Source of the DNA: Marinactinospora thermotolerans DSM 45154
GTDB taxonomy: Bacteria > Actinomycetota > Actinomycetes > Streptosporangiales > Streptosporangiaceae
DNA: 64,000 nt
Assembly: GCF_900167435.1 (NCBI RefSeq)
Contig: NZ_FUWS01000008.1
Coordinates: 222,858-286,857, forward strand
Direction: 5' to 3'
Shown in pieces: positions 52,960 to 62,317 of this stretch; positions within the stretch are counted from its first letter, which is position 1; every line of letters begins with the position of its first letter. The position numbers and the translations under genes were made by a program. Under the pieces are notes generated by a model. It did not search any database. It worked only from the letters and a program-made list of their open reading frames with translations, and was not told where the DNA came from.

Positions 52960-53451
52960 GGTTGAACCACCTCTACTGAAATCGCTAGTAAGCTGTCAGA
53001 AGCTGAGTCACAAAACTGGTCATGCAGCGTGAGACGCCCAGCATGACGAAACGTCATGCCGTGCTTCGGTGTTCCCGGTGTGGTGGAGACCACGGCGGCG
53101 CAGATCCGCCGAAGCCGGCGGGCGCTCACGCGATAGGCCGCGGAGGCAGAAACGCTCTCCCTGCCGGCCGGTACGTAATCATGCCATCCCCACTCCCGAT
53201 CGCGCACGGGGGGTGGGGAAATTACTCGCTCAACCGTTACCGAAAACCGGTTTGAACCGGTGGATGTGTGGCCATCTGTCCCGGTTTGCCACGGAATCGC
53301 AAGTACCGACGCGGGCGCCGGATATGGGACATCGTATGTCTGTTTTTGGTCTCTGGCCAGAGGTTCGGGTTGATAGCCGGGTCACACCAGCCCGGTAGCG
53401 CCGCCGGTCCAGGAGATGTGCGGTTCCCCTCGGCCCGGCGGCGACGAGCTG
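52960..53451. other. Long 5' region of the WhiB gene
   Basis: These 492 bp have no convincing gene. They include the WhiB promoter at the left and a 16-bp inverted repeat at 53246-53261. A plus-strand frame at 53022-53255 begins near an ATG but shows no family content. Long regulated leaders are usual for whiB genes. Confidence 0.45.
53246..53261. promoter_or_regulatory. Palindrome ACCGGTT-TG-AACCGGT upstream of whiB
   Basis: Perfect 7-bp arms with a 2-nt spacer lie 287 bp before the whiB start and 185 bp past the MBL gene's stop. Being in the otherwise empty region, it may bind a regulator of whiB. Confidence 0.4.
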
Positions 53452-54105
53452 CTAAAGTTCGCGGCTCTCTCCCGGGGTCAGGCGCTCGTAGTTGCCCCCC
53501 GCCACCTCGGTCAGCGCCAGGTTCTTGGCGTAGACCCCCGCCCCCACCTCGTTGAGCAGGCCGTCATGGATCGCGACGGCCCGCTGCGGCGCCACCTCGC
53601 GCGCGTAGTCGATCAGCTCGCCGACCTTCATCCACGGCGCGTGCAACGGGAGGAGGAGCAGGGCGACCGGATCCTCCGGCACGGTCAGCGCGTCCCCGGG
53701 GTGGAACAGCGCGCCACCGGGGGCCTCGATCCGGAACCCCACGTTCGCCACGACCGGAATGTCGGGATGGATCACCGCGTGCCGCTCCCCGTAGACGTGG
53801 ACGTCGAAGCCGGCCATGCGCGGGGTGTCGCCATGGACCACCTCGTGGACCCGCACGCCCCGCTCCGTCAACTCCGAGAGCCGCGCCGCCACGGAGGGGT
53901 GGGCGTAGATCTCCAGTTCCGGATTGTCGGTGGCGGCCGCGTACAGACGATCGGGATCGAAGTGGTCGGGGTGTTCGTGGGTGATGGCGATCGCGTCGGC
54001 GCCCGCCGCCGCGTCCGGCTCGCTGAACGTGCCCGGGTCGATGACGAGCGTCGCCCCGTCGCGTTCCAGGCGTACGCAGGAGTGCCCCAGTTTGGTGATA
54101 CGCAC
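53452..54105 (-). CDS. MBL-fold metallo-hydrolase
   Basis: The 217-residue hydrolase has the metal motif AITHEHPDHFDPD (H-x-H-x-D-H, near 41-47), a mid-domain His in VHEVVHGDTP and VIHPDIP, and FHPGDALTV for the bridging Asp. It resembles the YtkL/UlaG-like class. The substrate is unknown. GTG 54105 begins the conserved RITKLGHSCVRLE. The open frame extends further upstream without a ribosome site. Confidence 0.88.
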   Translation of the reverse strand: MRITKLGHSCVRLERDGATLVIDPGTFSEPDAAAGADAIAITHEHPDHFDPDRLYAAATDNPELEIYAHPSVAARLSELTERGVRVHEVVHGDTPRMAGFDVHVYGERHAVIHPDIPVVANVGFRIEAPGGALFHPGDALTVPEDPVALLLLPLHAPWMKVGELIDYAREVAPQRAVAIHDGLLNEVGAGVYAKNLALTEVAGGNYERLTPGESREL

Positions 54106-54199
54106 GGTCGGTTCCTCGGTCCGGTCGATGGATGGAAGGTGTCCGGCGGACGCCTCGGCGTCCGCCCTCTCCCATGACACCTCTCCCCGCCGCGCGACC

Positions 54200-54427
54200 C
54201 TAACCCGCCGAGGGAGTGGTCTCCTCGCGGACGGGGGCGGGCCGGCGGTCCGCCGGCGCGGTGCGGGGACCCCGGCGCACCCGGCGGAGGAGTTCCTCCA
54301 GCGCCGCGACGTCGACGGAGTCGCGTGCCCCCCTGGCCTCCGCGGGCGGGAAGGGAGGGGCGGACGGGGTGGGGGTGACGGGGGTTCCGGCCGAAACGGG
54401 CAGGTGTGGTTCTCGCGTCTTGTCCAC
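54200..54427 (-). CDS. Possible small protein, unknown
   Basis: A 75-residue frame starts at GTG 54427 with a strong GGGGAGG 9 bp upstream. It is Pro-rich in the first half (TPVTPTPSAPPFPPAEA) and has one charged helix (DVAALEELLRRVRRG) after the middle. No family is recognised. The ribosome site favours a real gene; the low-complexity composition argues against it. Confidence 0.35.
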   Translation of the reverse strand: MDKTREPHLPVSAGTPVTPTPSAPPFPPAEARGARDSVDVAALEELLRRVRRGPRTAPADRRPAPVREETTPSAG

Positions 54428-54719
54428 GGGACAGGGCCTCCCCTGACCGGCGAGACGCCACACCGAAGGGGGCGGGATTTTTGGTCCGTTGTTGCCCCTC
54501 GGCGGCCCGGCGCGTTGCCCTCACCACCCCCTAAGGGACGAGTTCGGGGGCGCGCACGGGAACGACGCCCGCCCACGCCCCGTCGTACTAGGTGGAGGCG
54601 AGGGCGGGCGCAAGCCCCCGCGGTCCACCCGGGGGCGGACAACGGCACAACGACGACATGCGCGCGAGGGGCGTACCGCCCGCGAACCTCACACGCGAGT
54701 ACAGGGAAGGGTGGGGGAA

Positions 54720-55127
54720 ATGGCCCTGCTGCGTTTCGTCCTCAACGTCATCTGGTTGTTCGTCGCCGGGTTCTGGCTGGCCGTGGGATACGCCTTCGCG
54801 GGTCTCATCTGCTGCATCCTGATCGTCACGATCCCGTTCGGCGTCGCCTCGTTCCGCATGGCCAACTACGCGCTGTGGCCCTTCGGGCGCGAGCTCGTCC
54901 GCCGCCCCGGCGCGGGAACCGGCAGCACGGTCGCCAACGTCATCTGGGTGATCGTCGCCGGATGGTGGCTGGTCCTGGGACACATCGTCACCGCGTTCGG
55001 CCTGGCGATCACGATCATCGGCATTCCCATGGCCTGGGCCTCCCTGAAGATGATCCCAGTGGCACTGGCCCCGTTCGGCAATGAGATCGTTGCCAGCGGC
55101 GAACGCCGCTCCGTCTGGCAGTTCTAG
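54720..55127 (+). CDS. YccF domain membrane protein
   Basis: The 135-residue protein has two copies of the YccF pattern, each a pair of helices: LNVIWLFVAGFWLAVGYAFAGLICCILIVTIPFGVASFRM then VANVIWVIVAGWWLVLGHIVTAFGLAITIIGIPMAWASLKM, both ending in PFG. YccF proteins are small inner-membrane proteins of unknown function. ATG 54720 is the start; a G-rich ribosome site precedes it. Confidence 0.88.
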   Translation: MALLRFVLNVIWLFVAGFWLAVGYAFAGLICCILIVTIPFGVASFRMANYALWPFGRELVRRPGAGTGSTVANVIWVIVAGWWLVLGHIVTAFGLAITIIGIPMAWASLKMIPVALAPFGNEIVASGERRSVWQF

Positions 55128-55245
55128 ACTTCCCTTCCCGCCCGGTACGGCGTCGACCGCCGCCTTTGCTGAGCGACGTTGGACACGACCACCGGTGCGG
55201 GGATGAGACGGCGGTTGGTCAGGAAACGGAGTAGAGGGGCCGGAG

Positions 55246-56517
55246 TTGAGGGTGTTCCGACCGGGACAGCGGTGGATGTGGCGCAAGAGGACGGAGCCCG
55301 TCCGCGAAACCGGGCCGGTGGTGACGGAACAGGTCCCGCCGCCCGAACCCGGGGAGATGGAGGAGGACGACCTGCTGCGCCGGGTCAGCGACACGTCCTG
55401 GCGGATACTGGTCGTCGGCGTCGTCGCGGCCCTGCTGCTGTGGGCGGCCACCTACACCCGGGTCGTCACGCTGCCCATCGTGCTCGCCGTCTTCCTGACC
55501 GCGCTGCTCATGCCGGCCGCCAAATGGCTGCGCCGGCGGGGTCTGGGCCGTGGCCCCTCGACGACGATCACCTTCCTGGGCGCCATGATCGTGTTCGGCG
55601 GGGTGGTCACCCTCATCGTGCAGCCGGCGATCAACGGTGTCGGCGGCCTCCTCGACAGCCTCAACCAGGCGGTGGCCACCCTCCAGCGGCTCGCCGCCTC
55701 GCTGGGGCTGGACGAGCAGGTGGTCAACCAGCTGGTGCGCAGCGCCCAAGCCGAGCTCCAGCGCAACAGCGCCCAGTTGGTCAGCGGCGCCTGGGCCGGT
55801 GCCGTCGCCGTCGGCGAGGTCCTCATCGGGCTGGTGCTCACCCTGGTCCTCACCGTCTACTTCGTCCACTCCGGTGACAGGCTCATGGAGTGGGTGTGCG
55901 AACTGTTCCCGCAGCAGTCCCGCCGCGCCCTGCGCGTCGGGGGGCGGGTCACCTACGGGGTGATGGGGCGCTATGTCCGCGGCGTGGCGATCGTCGGGTT
56001 CATCGACGCGGTGGGCATCGGGCTCTTCCTCGTCTTCCTCATCGACATCCAGCTCGCGATCCCCCTCATCGTGCTGACGTTCATCGGCGCCTTCCTCCCG
56101 GTGGTGGGGGCCTTCCTCACCGGTCTGATCGCCGCGCTGGTGGCCTTCATCGACGCGGGGTGGGTGATCGCGCTCGTCGTGATCGGCGCCACCGTGCTGG
56201 TGCAGCAACTGGAGAGCCACATCTTCGCGCCGCGGATCTACGGGAAGGCGCTGGAGCTTCCTTCGGCGATCGTGCTGCTGGCCATCGCGGTGGGCTCCAT
56301 CGTCGGTGGGATCGCCGGGGCCTTCCTGGCCACCCCGGTGGCCGCGGTCATCGCCGCCCTGCTGCGCAACCGCCCGTTCGCCGCCGCCGAGCGCGAGGCC
56401 GCCGAGGCGCGTCGGATCGCCACCGGCGGGATCGTCGCCACGGCCCCGCCCGGGCCCGAGCCGGCCCCGCCGTCTCCCGCCGCGCCGGTCGCCCCGCAGG
56501 AGGGCGGCACGGCCTGA
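55246..56517 (+). CDS. AI-2E family transporter (UPF0118)
   Basis: The 423-residue protein has eight hydrophobic helices in the AI-2E/TqsA layout. Two lie near 50-95 and one near 105-125. A long amphipathic stretch follows (INGVGGLLDSLNQAVATLQRLAASLGLDEQVVNQLVRSAQ). The conserved VLVQQLESHIFAPRIYGKALELPSAIVLLAIAVGSIVGGIAGAFLATPVAAVI is near the end. The tail is Pro-rich. TTG 55246 starts the frame after AGGGG. Members export signals or ions; the substrate is unknown. Confidence 0.9.
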   Translation: MRVFRPGQRWMWRKRTEPVRETGPVVTEQVPPPEPGEMEEDDLLRRVSDTSWRILVVGVVAALLLWAATYTRVVTLPIVLAVFLTALLMPAAKWLRRRGLGRGPSTTITFLGAMIVFGGVVTLIVQPAINGVGGLLDSLNQAVATLQRLAASLGLDEQVVNQLVRSAQAELQRNSAQLVSGAWAGAVAVGEVLIGLVLTLVLTVYFVHSGDRLMEWVCELFPQQSRRALRVGGRVTYGVMGRYVRGVAIVGFIDAVGIGLFLVFLIDIQLAIPLIVLTFIGAFLPVVGAFLTGLIAALVAFIDAGWVIALVVIGATVLVQQLESHIFAPRIYGKALELPSAIVLLAIAVGSIVGGIAGAFLATPVAAVIAALLRNRPFAAAEREAAEARRIATGGIVATAPPGPEPAPPSPAAPVAPQEGGTA

Positions 56518-56540
56518 CCCGCGTCCCCTGTTGTTCCGCG

Positions 56541-56578
56541 CGTCCGCGCGGGAGGCGGTCCCTCCTCCCGCGCGGACG
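56541..56578 (+). terminator. Hairpin after the AI-2E transporter gene
   Basis: Perfect 15-bp arms (CGTCCGCGCGGGAGG and complement) surround an 8-nt loop, starting 24 bp past the stop. Confidence 0.75.
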
Positions 56579-56749
56579 GGCAACCAGCAGAGCGGACGCG
56601 GCGGCCCCCACCGGAGGCTAGGCTGGGGGCGTGCGTGTGATTCCGGACTGACCACCCCGATGCCTCCGCGCCGCCCGCCGTCGCGGGCGTCGCTGCGGAG
56701 CCGTTCCCGACCGTCCCCACGCATGCCCTCGCAAGGAAGTCATAGCCTG

Positions 56750-58348
<1,599 letters not shown>

Positions 58349-58352
58349 GTTC

Positions 58353-58382
58353 GCGGCCCGCCGTGACCGCGCGGCGGGCCGC
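58353..58382 (+). terminator. Hairpin after the ABC-F gene
   Basis: Perfect 11-bp arms GCGGCCCGCCG and CGGCGGGCCGC surround an 8-nt loop, directly after the stop. Confidence 0.7.
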
Positions 58383-58540
58383 TCGGAGAGCCACCCGGCC
58401 CCGATATAGGTACTGTCCGAAACCTCGTCTTCGGTTCGACACGCCTTCTTTTCCCCTCCCGGTGGGTAGCCAGCCGGCATGCCATGGCTGATCATGGGCA
58501 GCAATGTCGCTGCGGTCGACCGAGAGCACAGGAGGTACAC

Positions 58541-58753
58541 GTGGCCGAGACCCTGAGAAAGGGCACCCGCGTGACGGGAACGGAGCGCTCCCAGCTCGCA
58601 GCCGAGCTGAAGAAGCGCTATGACGAGGGCGAGAGCATCCGTTCCCTGGCCGCCGCAACGGGACGTTCCTATGGTTTCGTGCACCGTCTGCTCACCGAGG
58701 CCGGAGTGAGCCTGCGCGGCCGTGGCGGAGCCACGCGGCGTAGCACCTCCTGA
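58541..58753 (+). CDS. Small helix-turn-helix protein
   Basis: The 70-residue protein has KGTRVTGTERSQLAAELKKRYDEG, then the helix-turn-helix ESIRSLAAATGRSYGFVHRLLTEAGV, then the tail LRGRGGATRR. This is a conserved actinobacterial family, often next to the ABC-F gene and an enoyl-CoA hydratase as here. It likely binds DNA; its targets are unknown. GTG 58541 has GGAGG 5 bp upstream. Confidence 0.9.
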   Translation: MAETLRKGTRVTGTERSQLAAELKKRYDEGESIRSLAAATGRSYGFVHRLLTEAGVSLRGRGGATRRSTS

Positions 58754-58945
58754 GGCCGTTCCGCGCGTCGCCGCTCTCGCGCGGCCGCCGGACCGCCCCG
58801 TGCCGCCGTGAGCAGGGTGCCGTCCGTATTCACCGCCGGACTCGCCCCCCGGTCATGGCAGGCGATTGCCGAAAGGCTACGGTGAGGCGGTCAAGTCGAC
58901 CGAATCCGGCTCGGTGGTAGGGGCCGGTGTGCGGAGGTGTGCGAG

Positions 58946-59755
58946 GTGGAGGCGGCACTGCCGTCAGCCGAGGAGCTGACGGCCGCGGGGCTACGGCTGG
59001 AGATCCAGGGGGCGGTCGCGAAGGTCACGCTGGCGCGTCCTGAACGGCGTAACGCCATGACCGGACGGACCTGGACGACTCTGGCCCATATTGGCCATGG
59101 TCTGCCCGAATCTGTCCGTATTGTTGTCATAAGCGGAGATGGGTCGTCTTTCTCCTCGGGGATCGACCTCGCGATGTTCTCTCCCGAGGGCGTCCCCGGC
59201 GAGACCTCGCTCATGGCCAGGATCGCCGCGGGTGACGGCGACCGCTCCGAGATCGACGCGCTCATCGCCTCCTACCAGGCGGGCTACCTGTGGCTGCGCC
59301 GCCCCGACATCGTCTCCGTCGCCGCGGTGCGCGGCCATGCGATCGGTGCCGGTTTCCAGCTCGCCCTCGCCTGTGACCTGCGTGTCCTGGCCGATGACGC
59401 GCGGCTGTGCATGAAGGAGCCCGCCCTCGGGCTGGTGCCCGACCTCACCGGGACCAAGCCCCTGGTGGATCTGGTCGGGGTGAACCGCGCCATCGAACTG
59501 TGCCTGACCGCGCGCACCGTCTCCGCGGCCGAGGCCCGTGAGCTGCGCCTCGCCGAGCTCGTCGTCCCCGGGGACGAGCTGGAGGCGGCGGTCGCCGACC
59601 TGACGGCCGCGCTGCTGGCGGTCCCCGCCGAGGCGGCCACCGCCACCAAGGCCCTGCTCCTGGGGGCCACGGAGGCCGGCCTCGAAGAGCAGGCGGCGGC
59701 CGAGCGGGCCGCCCAGATCGACCGTCTCACCGCGTTGGCCCGCGCGGCGGGCTAG
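58946..59755 (+). CDS. Enoyl-CoA hydratase/isomerase family protein
   Basis: The 269-residue crotonase-fold protein has the first oxyanion segment GDGSSFSSGIDLAMFSPEG, preceded by VTLARPERRNAMTGRTW. The second part is VAAVRGHAIGAGFQLALACDLRVLADDARLCMKEPALGLVPDLTG. The GTG at 58946 has GGAGG 8 bp upstream and is preferred over GTG 58937. The usual Glu at the second site is in KEPALG, so activity is plausible. The substrate is unknown; it is distinct from the fadB hydratase. Confidence 0.88.
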   Translation: MEAALPSAEELTAAGLRLEIQGAVAKVTLARPERRNAMTGRTWTTLAHIGHGLPESVRIVVISGDGSSFSSGIDLAMFSPEGVPGETSLMARIAAGDGDRSEIDALIASYQAGYLWLRRPDIVSVAAVRGHAIGAGFQLALACDLRVLADDARLCMKEPALGLVPDLTGTKPLVDLVGVNRAIELCLTARTVSAAEARELRLAELVVPGDELEAAVADLTAALLAVPAEAATATKALLLGATEAGLEEQAAAERAAQIDRLTALARAAG

Positions 59756-60087
59756 CGTCTCGCGCCCTGCCCGCGCTCGACGGCGGGCAGGGCGCGCAGA
59801 GGTGGCGGCCCCGCCGGTGTGTGCGGGATCACGGCGTTTCTCCCCCGGGGGAGCGGGGAATATCGGCCATCGCTTACCCGTTCTGATCGGATGTCTAGTA
59901 CGCTCTTGGAGGCGGTCAATTCGTGCTGCGCGCATCCGGCGCGCCGGGCCGCCCAGCGCAGGGGGACGTCTTAGCTACCCCCCGAGTCGCATTATCCGGC
60001 GCGTTTGTGTGATTTCTTCGCGGTTTCCGCTGTGACCACGGAGCCTTCCTCGAAACGCCGCCGATCGATGAGGAAGGTTTACGTCAC
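59756..60087. other. Gap between enoyl-CoA hydratase and the DEAD-box helicase
   Basis: These 332 bp start with the hydratase terminator and otherwise hold the leader of the helicase gene. I see no gene. A long untranslated leader is common for cold-inducible helicases, but nothing here proves it. Confidence 0.4.
59761..59796 (+). terminator. Hairpin after the enoyl-CoA hydratase gene
   Basis: Perfect 14-bp arms CGCGCCCTGCCCGC and GCGGGCAGGGCGCG with an 8-nt loop lie 5 bp past the stop. Confidence 0.78.
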
Positions 60088-61737
60088 TTGACGGATACTG
60101 CCGTATGCCCGGTTTTTGGCGATCTCGGTCTTCCTGAGAAGGTCGTCACGAAACTGACGCAGAACGGGCTGACCACCCCGTTCCCGATCCAGGCCGCCAC
60201 GATCCCCGACGCGCTCGCCGGCCGTGACGTCCTCGGCTGTGGCCGCACCGGTTCGGGAAAGACCCTGGCCTTCGGCCTGCCGGTCCTTGTCCGCGCCGCC
60301 GAGGAGCGGGCGGCGTCGCGCCGCCCGCGCGCCCTGGTGCTCGTCCCCACCCGTGAGCTCGCCCACCAGGTGCGCGACGCGCTGGAGCCCTACGCCCACA
60401 CGCTCGGCGTCCGCGTCGGCGACGTCGTCGGCGGCAGCTCCTACACCCGTCAGATCAACGAGCTGCGCCGCGGTGTCGAGGTTCTCGTCGCCACGCCCGG
60501 CCGGCTCAGCGACCTGATCGAGCAGGGCGCCTGCGAGCTCTCCGACGTGGAGATCTCGGTGCTGGACGAGGCCGACCAGATGTGCGACATGGGCTTCATG
60601 CCCCAGGTCAGCGAGCTGCTCGACCAGGTGCGCCCCGGCGGTCAGACGCTGCTGTTCTCCGCGACCCTCGACGGGGACGTCGACAAGCTGGTCCGCCGCT
60701 ACATGAACGACCCCAAGACCCACTCGGTCGACCCGCCGGTCTCGCAGGTCACGACCATGGAGCACCACCTCCTCAAGGTGCTGCCCCGCGACAAGAACAT
60801 GATCGTGACCCAGATCGCCGCGCGCGAGGGCCGCACCATCCTGTTCGTGCGCAGCAAGCACCGGGCCGACACCATCAGCGAGCAGCTGGTCAACGCGGGC
60901 GTCCCGGCCGCCTCCCTGCACGGGGGCAAGACGCAGAGCGTCCGCACCAAGACCCTGGCCAAGTTCCGCGAGGGCCGCATCCGCGCCCTCGTCGCCACCG
61001 ACGTCGCGGCCCGGGGCATCCACGTCGACGGCATCGACCTGGTGGTCAACGTCGACCTGCCCACCGCGCACAAGGACTACCTGCACCGCGGTGGTCGGAC
61101 CGCCCGCGCCGGCGAGTCCGGCCGAGTGGTGTCCCTCGTCGCGCCCAACCAGCGCCGCCAGGCCCGCCGTCTGCTCATGGACGCCGGGGTGGACGCCAAG
61201 CAGCACCTGGTCAACCCGGGTGACGAGCTGCTCACCGAGGTCACCGGGGCCCGCGAGCCCTCCTGGGAGCCGTGGATCGAGCCGCCGGAGCCGGAGCGCC
61301 GTGGCGCCCGGGGCCGTCGTGGCGGGCCGCGCCGCAACGGTGGCGGCTACGGCGGTCGCCCGCGCGGTGAGCGCCGTCCCTACGGTGACCGCAGGGAGGG
61401 CGGCGGACGCGACCGCGACTTCGGTGGCGAGCGCCGCGACTTCGGCGGTGAGCGCCGCGACTTCGGCGGTGAGCGCCGTGAGTCGCACGGCCACCAGGGA
61501 CGCCGTCCCTTCCGCGAGGACCGGTTCCGTGACGACCGTCCGCGGCGCGACGACCGTCCTTTCCGTGACGACCGTCCCTTCCGCGACGACCGTCCGCGGC
61601 GTGAGGACCGCCCGAACTGGCGTGGCGAGGACCGGCCCCGCGACGATCGGCCGGCCTGGCGCGGCGACGACCGTCGTGGCGGTCGCAAGCCCTACCGTGG
61701 CGGCGACCGCCGCCACCCGGGCGCCTCGCGCGCCTGA
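60088..61737 (+). CDS. DEAD-box RNA helicase with RGG/RDD-rich tail
   Basis: The 549-residue helicase has the Q motif FPIQAAT, Walker A CGRTGSGKT, PTRELAHQV, TPGRLSDL, the DEAD box LDEADQMCDMGF, SATLDGDV, then the second RecA domain with FVRSKHRAD, TDVAARGIHVDGIDLVVNVDLP and HRGGRTARAG. The last 130 residues are low-complexity, made of GGERRD and FRDDRP units rich in Arg, Gly and Asp, which probably bind RNA nonspecifically or drive condensation. TTG 60088 is the start; GAGGAAGG lies 11 bp upstream. It remodels RNA, likely in ribosome assembly or RNA decay. Confidence 0.94.
   Translation: MTDTAVCPVFGDLGLPEKVVTKLTQNGLTTPFPIQAATIPDALAGRDVLGCGRTGSGKTLAFGLPVLVRAAEERAASRRPRALVLVPTRELAHQVRDALEPYAHTLGVRVGDVVGGSSYTRQINELRRGVEVLVATPGRLSDLIEQGACELSDVEISVLDEADQMCDMGFMPQVSELLDQVRPGGQTLLFSATLDGDVDKLVRRYMNDPKTHSVDPPVSQVTTMEHHLLKVLPRDKNMIVTQIAAREGRTILFVRSKHRADTISEQLVNAGVPAASLHGGKTQSVRTKTLAKFREGRIRALVATDVAARGIHVDGIDLVVNVDLPTAHKDYLHRGGRTARAGESGRVVSLVAPNQRRQARRLLMDAGVDAKQHLVNPGDELLTEVTGAREPSWEPWIEPPEPERRGARGRRGGPRRNGGGYGGRPRGERRPYGDRREGGGRDRDFGGERRDFGGERRDFGGERRESHGHQGRRPFREDRFRDDRPRRDDRPFRDDRPFRDDRPRREDRPNWRGEDRPRDDRPAWRGDDRRGGRKPYRGGDRRHPGASRA
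61417..61617 (+). repeat. In-frame coding repeats in the helicase tail
   Basis: Three tandem 21-bp units (61417-61437, 61438-61458, 61459-61479) encode DFGGERR each. Farther on, 61509-61617 holds irregular FRDDRP and RRDDRP units. All keep the reading frame. Confidence 0.85.
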
Positions 61738-61746
61738 TCGCTGAGA

Positions 61747-61787
61747 CGACGATGGCCGCGTCCCCGATGGGGGCGCGGCCATCGTCG
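61747..61787. terminator. Bidirectional hairpin after the helicase
   Basis: Perfect 14-bp arms CGACGATGGCCGCG and CGCGGCCATCGTCG with a 13-nt loop lie between convergent genes. Confidence 0.8.
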
Positions 61788-61828
61788 CGTTCGCCGCGGA
61801 CCGTCGCGGTCCGGGCGGAGAACGCGGC

Positions 61829-62176
61829 TCAGCTCACTTCCTTCGGGTAGCCCCGGTTCTCGCGGTCCTCGCGGGGAGGGTTCCGCCAGCTCGGCTCGTC
61901 CAGCACCACGTCGTTTTGGATGCCCAGCAGGTAGGCCACCACGCCTCCCACGACGAACAGCGCGGTTCCCGCCCAGAACATCCACCACGTGGGCCCCAGG
62001 GTCAGCGCGACACCGGCCAGCACGAAGCCCGCCGTCATCACGCCCACCATGATCCAGGAGCGCCAGCGGCCACGGTGGGAGGAGTGCTTGACCAGCTTCC
62101 CGCCCTCGGGCTCGTTACCGAGCTTGCCCCGGTCGTCCGGCTTGCCGACCCTGCTCCGTTCGTCTGGTGTGTTCAT
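61829..62176 (-). CDS. Small two-helix membrane protein
   Basis: The 115-residue protein has a charged N-terminus of about 38 residues, two hydrophobic helices (WIMVGVMTAGFVLAGVALTLGP and WMFWAGTALFVVGGVVAYLLG) and a charged C-terminus. I do not recognise a named family with certainty; similar short membrane proteins occur near helicase or ABC genes in related genera. ATG 62176 starts MNTPDERSRVGK. The function is unknown. Confidence 0.7.
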   Translation of the reverse strand: MNTPDERSRVGKPDDRGKLGNEPEGGKLVKHSSHRGRWRSWIMVGVMTAGFVLAGVALTLGPTWWMFWAGTALFVVGGVVAYLLGIQNDVVLDEPSWRNPPREDRENRGYPKEVS

Positions 62177-62317
62177 GTGCCACCTCCTGTCCTGGCGCCC
62201 TTCCCCCGCCGGGGAGGGGGAAACCCGGGGCGGCGCGGCGTGGCGGGGGAAGAGCGTGGGGGAGGGGCGTGTTGACGATCATGTCGGCCGACCGCCTCGC
62301 CCCGGGGAGACGCGCCT

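Noticed and set aside
53022..53255. 77-codon plus-strand frame with CSRCGGD
   Set aside because: The apparent Cys pair is isolated, no ribosome site is present and the region is better explained as the whiB leader.
61417..61617. Possible CRISPR-like or satellite repeat
   Set aside because: Units are contiguous, in frame and code for Arg/Gly/Asp repeats; there are no spacers.
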